Shown here piece by piece: positions 62,006 through 64,000 of a stretch of 64,000 nt of DNA; position 1 is the first letter of the stretch, and every line of letters starts with the position of its first letter. This DNA comes from an uncultured Eubacterium sp. (GTDB taxonomy: Bacteria; Bacillota; Clostridia; Lachnospirales; Lachnospiraceae). The stretch lies in contig CAMUML010000015.1 of assembly GCA_947089855.1 (NCBI GenBank), forward strand, positions 1 through 64,000. Direction: 5' to 3'. A model generated the notes under the pieces. It worked only from the letters and a program-made list of their open reading frames with translations. It did not search any database and had not been told where the DNA came from. The position numbers and the translations under genes were made by a program.

Positions 62006-62863
62006 ATGATTGAGCTTTATGAACTGCGCCAATTTACGGCATTTGCGGATGCCGGAACTCTGTCTGGTGCCGCAGAAATCCTACATCTTTCGCAGCCCGC
62101 TTTAAGCAGGAATATGAAGAAACTGGAAAATGAGCTGGGGGTTATCCTTTTTGAACGGAAGAAAAATAAACTGGAACTGAATGAAACCGGGGAATATGCC
62201 CTGAAGCTGGCAAAGGAACTTCTGGAAGGTGCGGATTCCTTCGCGGCAAAGGCCAAAGATTTTGACAGAAGGAACCGTACGATTGCCCTTGGCGTCTGCG
62301 CCCCTGCCCTGGTGTGGCTCCTCGCCCCTCTGATCACGAATACCTTCCCACATATGACGCTGCAGACCGAAATAGATGACGGCCAGAGGCTTCTTACCGA
62401 TCTGGAAAACAATGTCTATCAGTTGACCGCCACGCATACACAGCCTGATGCGGCGCAATATTTTTATAAAGAATGCGGAAAGGAATCCCTGATGTTTGCC
62501 CTCCCAAAAAGCCACAGGTATGCCCGGAGGAAAAGCCTGTCCTTTGCTGAAATGAACGGTGAAAATATGCTCTTAATGTCCGATATTGGTTTCTGGAACT
62601 TTGTGTGTACGGAAAAAATGCCGGATTCCCGCTTTCTGGTACAAGATGACCGTTTCAGTTTCAATGAACTTGTGCAGGCTTCCTCCCTGCCTTCTTTTAC
62701 CTCCGATCTTGCGGAAAAGTATACGGAAGTACCCCATAACCGGATCAATATCCCCATTTCCGATGACGAGGCGACCGTATCCTATTACCTTGTATGTAAA
62801 TCTGAGAAAAAGAAATCCTTTTCAGTGCTGTTTGCTGCCCTGGAAGAGAGCTTATCCCCATAG
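62006..62863 (+). CDS. LysR-family regulator
   Basis: 285 residues. The N-terminal HTH is clear: LRQFTAFADAGTLSGAAEIL, HLSQPALSRNMKKLENELG, LFERKKNKLELNETG. The effector domain (about 90-285) is of normal size. It diverges from the aldo/keto reductase gene across about 540 bp holding the 58-bp repeats and B4. Known LysR-reductase pairs respond to reactive aldehydes; here that is inference. Confidence 0.88.
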   Translation: MIELYELRQFTAFADAGTLSGAAEILHLSQPALSRNMKKLENELGVILFERKKNKLELNETGEYALKLAKELLEGADSFAAKAKDFDRRNRTIALGVCAPALVWLLAPLITNTFPHMTLQTEIDDGQRLLTDLENNVYQLTATHTQPDAAQYFYKECGKESLMFALPKSHRYARRKSLSFAEMNGENMLLMSDIGFWNFVCTEKMPDSRFLVQDDRFSFNELVQASSLPSFTSDLAEKYTEVPHNRINIPISDDEATVSYYLVCKSEKKKSFSVLFAALEESLSP

Positions 62864-63088
62864 CACTTTCCAAATCGCCATTCATATATGCCAAGGCCAG
62901 GGCGAAAAGCGTCGGCAAAATCCCCGCCAGGACCGTGCTCCACCAGATCATGGCCTGCCCGCCAAACAGCGGCGGCAGGAAAAATAAAAACTTGCCGTGG
63001 TAATCCTAAGGACTGCCACAAAAGGGACAGAAACCAGAAAAATAGTATTGTAAATACTATGGGAAAGAAATATACACTTATAAACAAA

Positions 63089-63508
63089 TCATAAAACCAT
63101 ACACAATGTCCCTGCACCGATTAGCAGACAGCCTACCAGAGACTTTACTGTAAATTCTTCGTGCAGGAAAACAAACGCCAATAAAAGGGTTATCACAACA
63201 CTTAGCTTGTCAACCGGAACCACCTGGGAGGCCTTCCCCACCTGCAATGCCCGGTAATAGCAGAGCCATGACGCTCCGGTTGCCAGCCCGGATAGAATCA
63301 GGAAAACCCAGCTTTTTTTACTAATCTCCGTTATCCCGCCCTGGGTTTTTGTCAAAAATACCATTCCCCATGACATGGCAAGAACCACCACTGTCCGTAT
63401 TGCTGTGGCAAGGTTAGAATTAACGCCCTCTATCCCAACCTTAGCCAGAATAGAGGTTAACGCCGCAAACAGCGCAGACAATACCGCAAACAAGAACCAC
63501 ATCTGCAT
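63089..63508 (-). CDS. EamA/DMT-family small transporter
   Basis: 139 residues with about five membrane helices, opening FLFAVLSALFAALTSILAKVGI and ending VVPVDKLSVVITLLLAFVFL then LVGCLLIGAGTLCMVL. This is a single EamA repeat, the half-size type that works as a dimer. The substrate is unknown. A short stretch with the look of a decayed membrane-protein C-terminus lies just upstream on the map at 62870-63000. Confidence 0.85.
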   Translation of the reverse strand: MQMWFLFAVLSALFAALTSILAKVGIEGVNSNLATAIRTVVVLAMSWGMVFLTKTQGGITEISKKSWVFLILSGLATGASWLCYYRALQVGKASQVVPVDKLSVVITLLLAFVFLHEEFTVKSLVGCLLIGAGTLCMVL

Positions 63509-63711
63509 CCGCCTCCTGTCTCACATGCCTTTTTCCATTTCTTTCTCAAACACAGTATTAAACAATGATATTTTTTCAAGGTACATTATTTTTATGTAAA
63601 TCATTCGCTTACTTTTCGGATATTTCCTACAATTCATTATAAATACTTTTACAAAGAAATGCAATAGAAGATGCTTTCATTCGCTTTTGGTTCCTTTCTT
63701 CTATATTTTTT

Positions 63712-64000
63712 TCACCTCACCACTTCTATATCCTGTGGTGCCTCATAATCTAATTTAAATACCCCATCTTCAATTTTCCAGGATACCCGGATATTTCCGG
63801 CAGGAGTTTTTACAACTCCTGATGCATGTGTCAGATACCCTGTTACCGGGGCAATCCTGACCTTTTTATAGCCCGGGGCCGCAGGACGCACACCCAGCGT
63901 GATGCTTGGAAGCTCATATAGTATCAACGCCCCCCATCCATGGCATTCGCTCCTTGCATACGCTTCGGATTCCACACAGGTTGTACAGTGCATCTTAACC
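63712..64000 (-). CDS. C-terminal part of a GH78-like alpha-L-rhamnosidase (cut by window edge)
   Basis: The last 96 or so residues of a larger protein; the frame stays open to the window edge. YARSECHGWGALILYELPS, TLGVRPAAPGYKKVRIAP and HASGVVKTPAGNIRVSW are typical of the final barrel helix and C-terminal beta-sandwich of GH78 enzymes. It removes rhamnose from plant or bacterial glycans if the rest agrees. Confidence 0.75.
   Translation of the reverse strand, partial: VKMHCTTCVESEAYARSECHGWGALILYELPSITLGVRPAAPGYKKVRIAPVTGYLTHASGVVKTPAGNIRVSWKIEDGVFKLDYEAPQDIEVVR

Overview
The window looks like a chromosomal segment of an endospore-forming, gut-type Lachnospiraceae (Clostridia, Bacillota). 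Evidence: moderate GC, strong AGGAGG-type ribosome sites, spore genes (spoIIP, gpr, a GerM-domain lipoprotein), the Firmicutes order holA-rpsT-gpr-spoIIP-lepA-hemW, LytTR/GHKL signalling, and a mucin/milk-glycan locus built on a GH112 phosphorylase. I saw no rRNA, tRNA, CRISPR array, prophage or complete insertion sequence. Assignments come from reading motifs and context only; no database search was run.

Layout. 1-1.2 kb: a protein with two AP2-like domains around an eroded HNH core, flanked by copies of a three-hairpin repeat. 1.2-8 kb: leucine/valine genes (leuCD, ilvN-ilvC), a self-regulated PadR/DUF2812 pair and a lone sugar-binding lipoprotein. 8-20 kb: housekeeping block (AlkD-like, PrsA-like, maf, hemW, lepA, spoIIP, gpr, rpsT, holA). 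19.7-21.7 kb: PerR and a soluble CZB chemoreceptor placed between holA and comEC. 21.7-28.1 kb: comEA, a two-component system, a GerM lipoprotein and comEC in one closely spaced series. 28.4-33 kb: a LytTR regulator, two unrecognised proteins, a GHKL kinase, and an upstream tiny gene with its own promoter. 33-34 kb: XRE regulator, RelE-type toxin/antitoxin and a YafQ remnant. 34-39.8 kb: argC-GNAT-argB-argD divergent from argG, with ARG boxes between. 39.8-43.8 kb: MocR regulator, DUF2225, glnS. 43.9-53.7 kb: glycan operon (binding protein, two permeases, small membrane protein, GH112, GH95) with a divergent AraC regulator. 53.7-56.9 kb: MBOAT/SGNH acyl-transfer pair. 57-64 kb: accessory genes (RibD/DHFR-like, PfpI, two aldo/keto reductases, LysR, EamA) and the C-terminus of a GH78-like gene.

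Short non-coding repeats run through the whole window. I distinguish: the three-hairpin module (1, 984, 19613); element A (about 64 bp, GTTACTAT ends); element B (98-99 bp, TACTGC ends, TA duplications, four copies); element D (GGAACTG ends, perfect 24-bp inverted repeats); element E (GTTACTTTTCAC ends); and palindrome C. One B copy sits inside an A copy with a clean TA duplication, which shows that B has transposed. The strongest candidates for undescribed biology are the AP2/HNH-derived gene whose 3' end belongs to a dispersed structured repeat, and the tiny gene plus two orphan proteins that accompany the LytTR/GHKL system.
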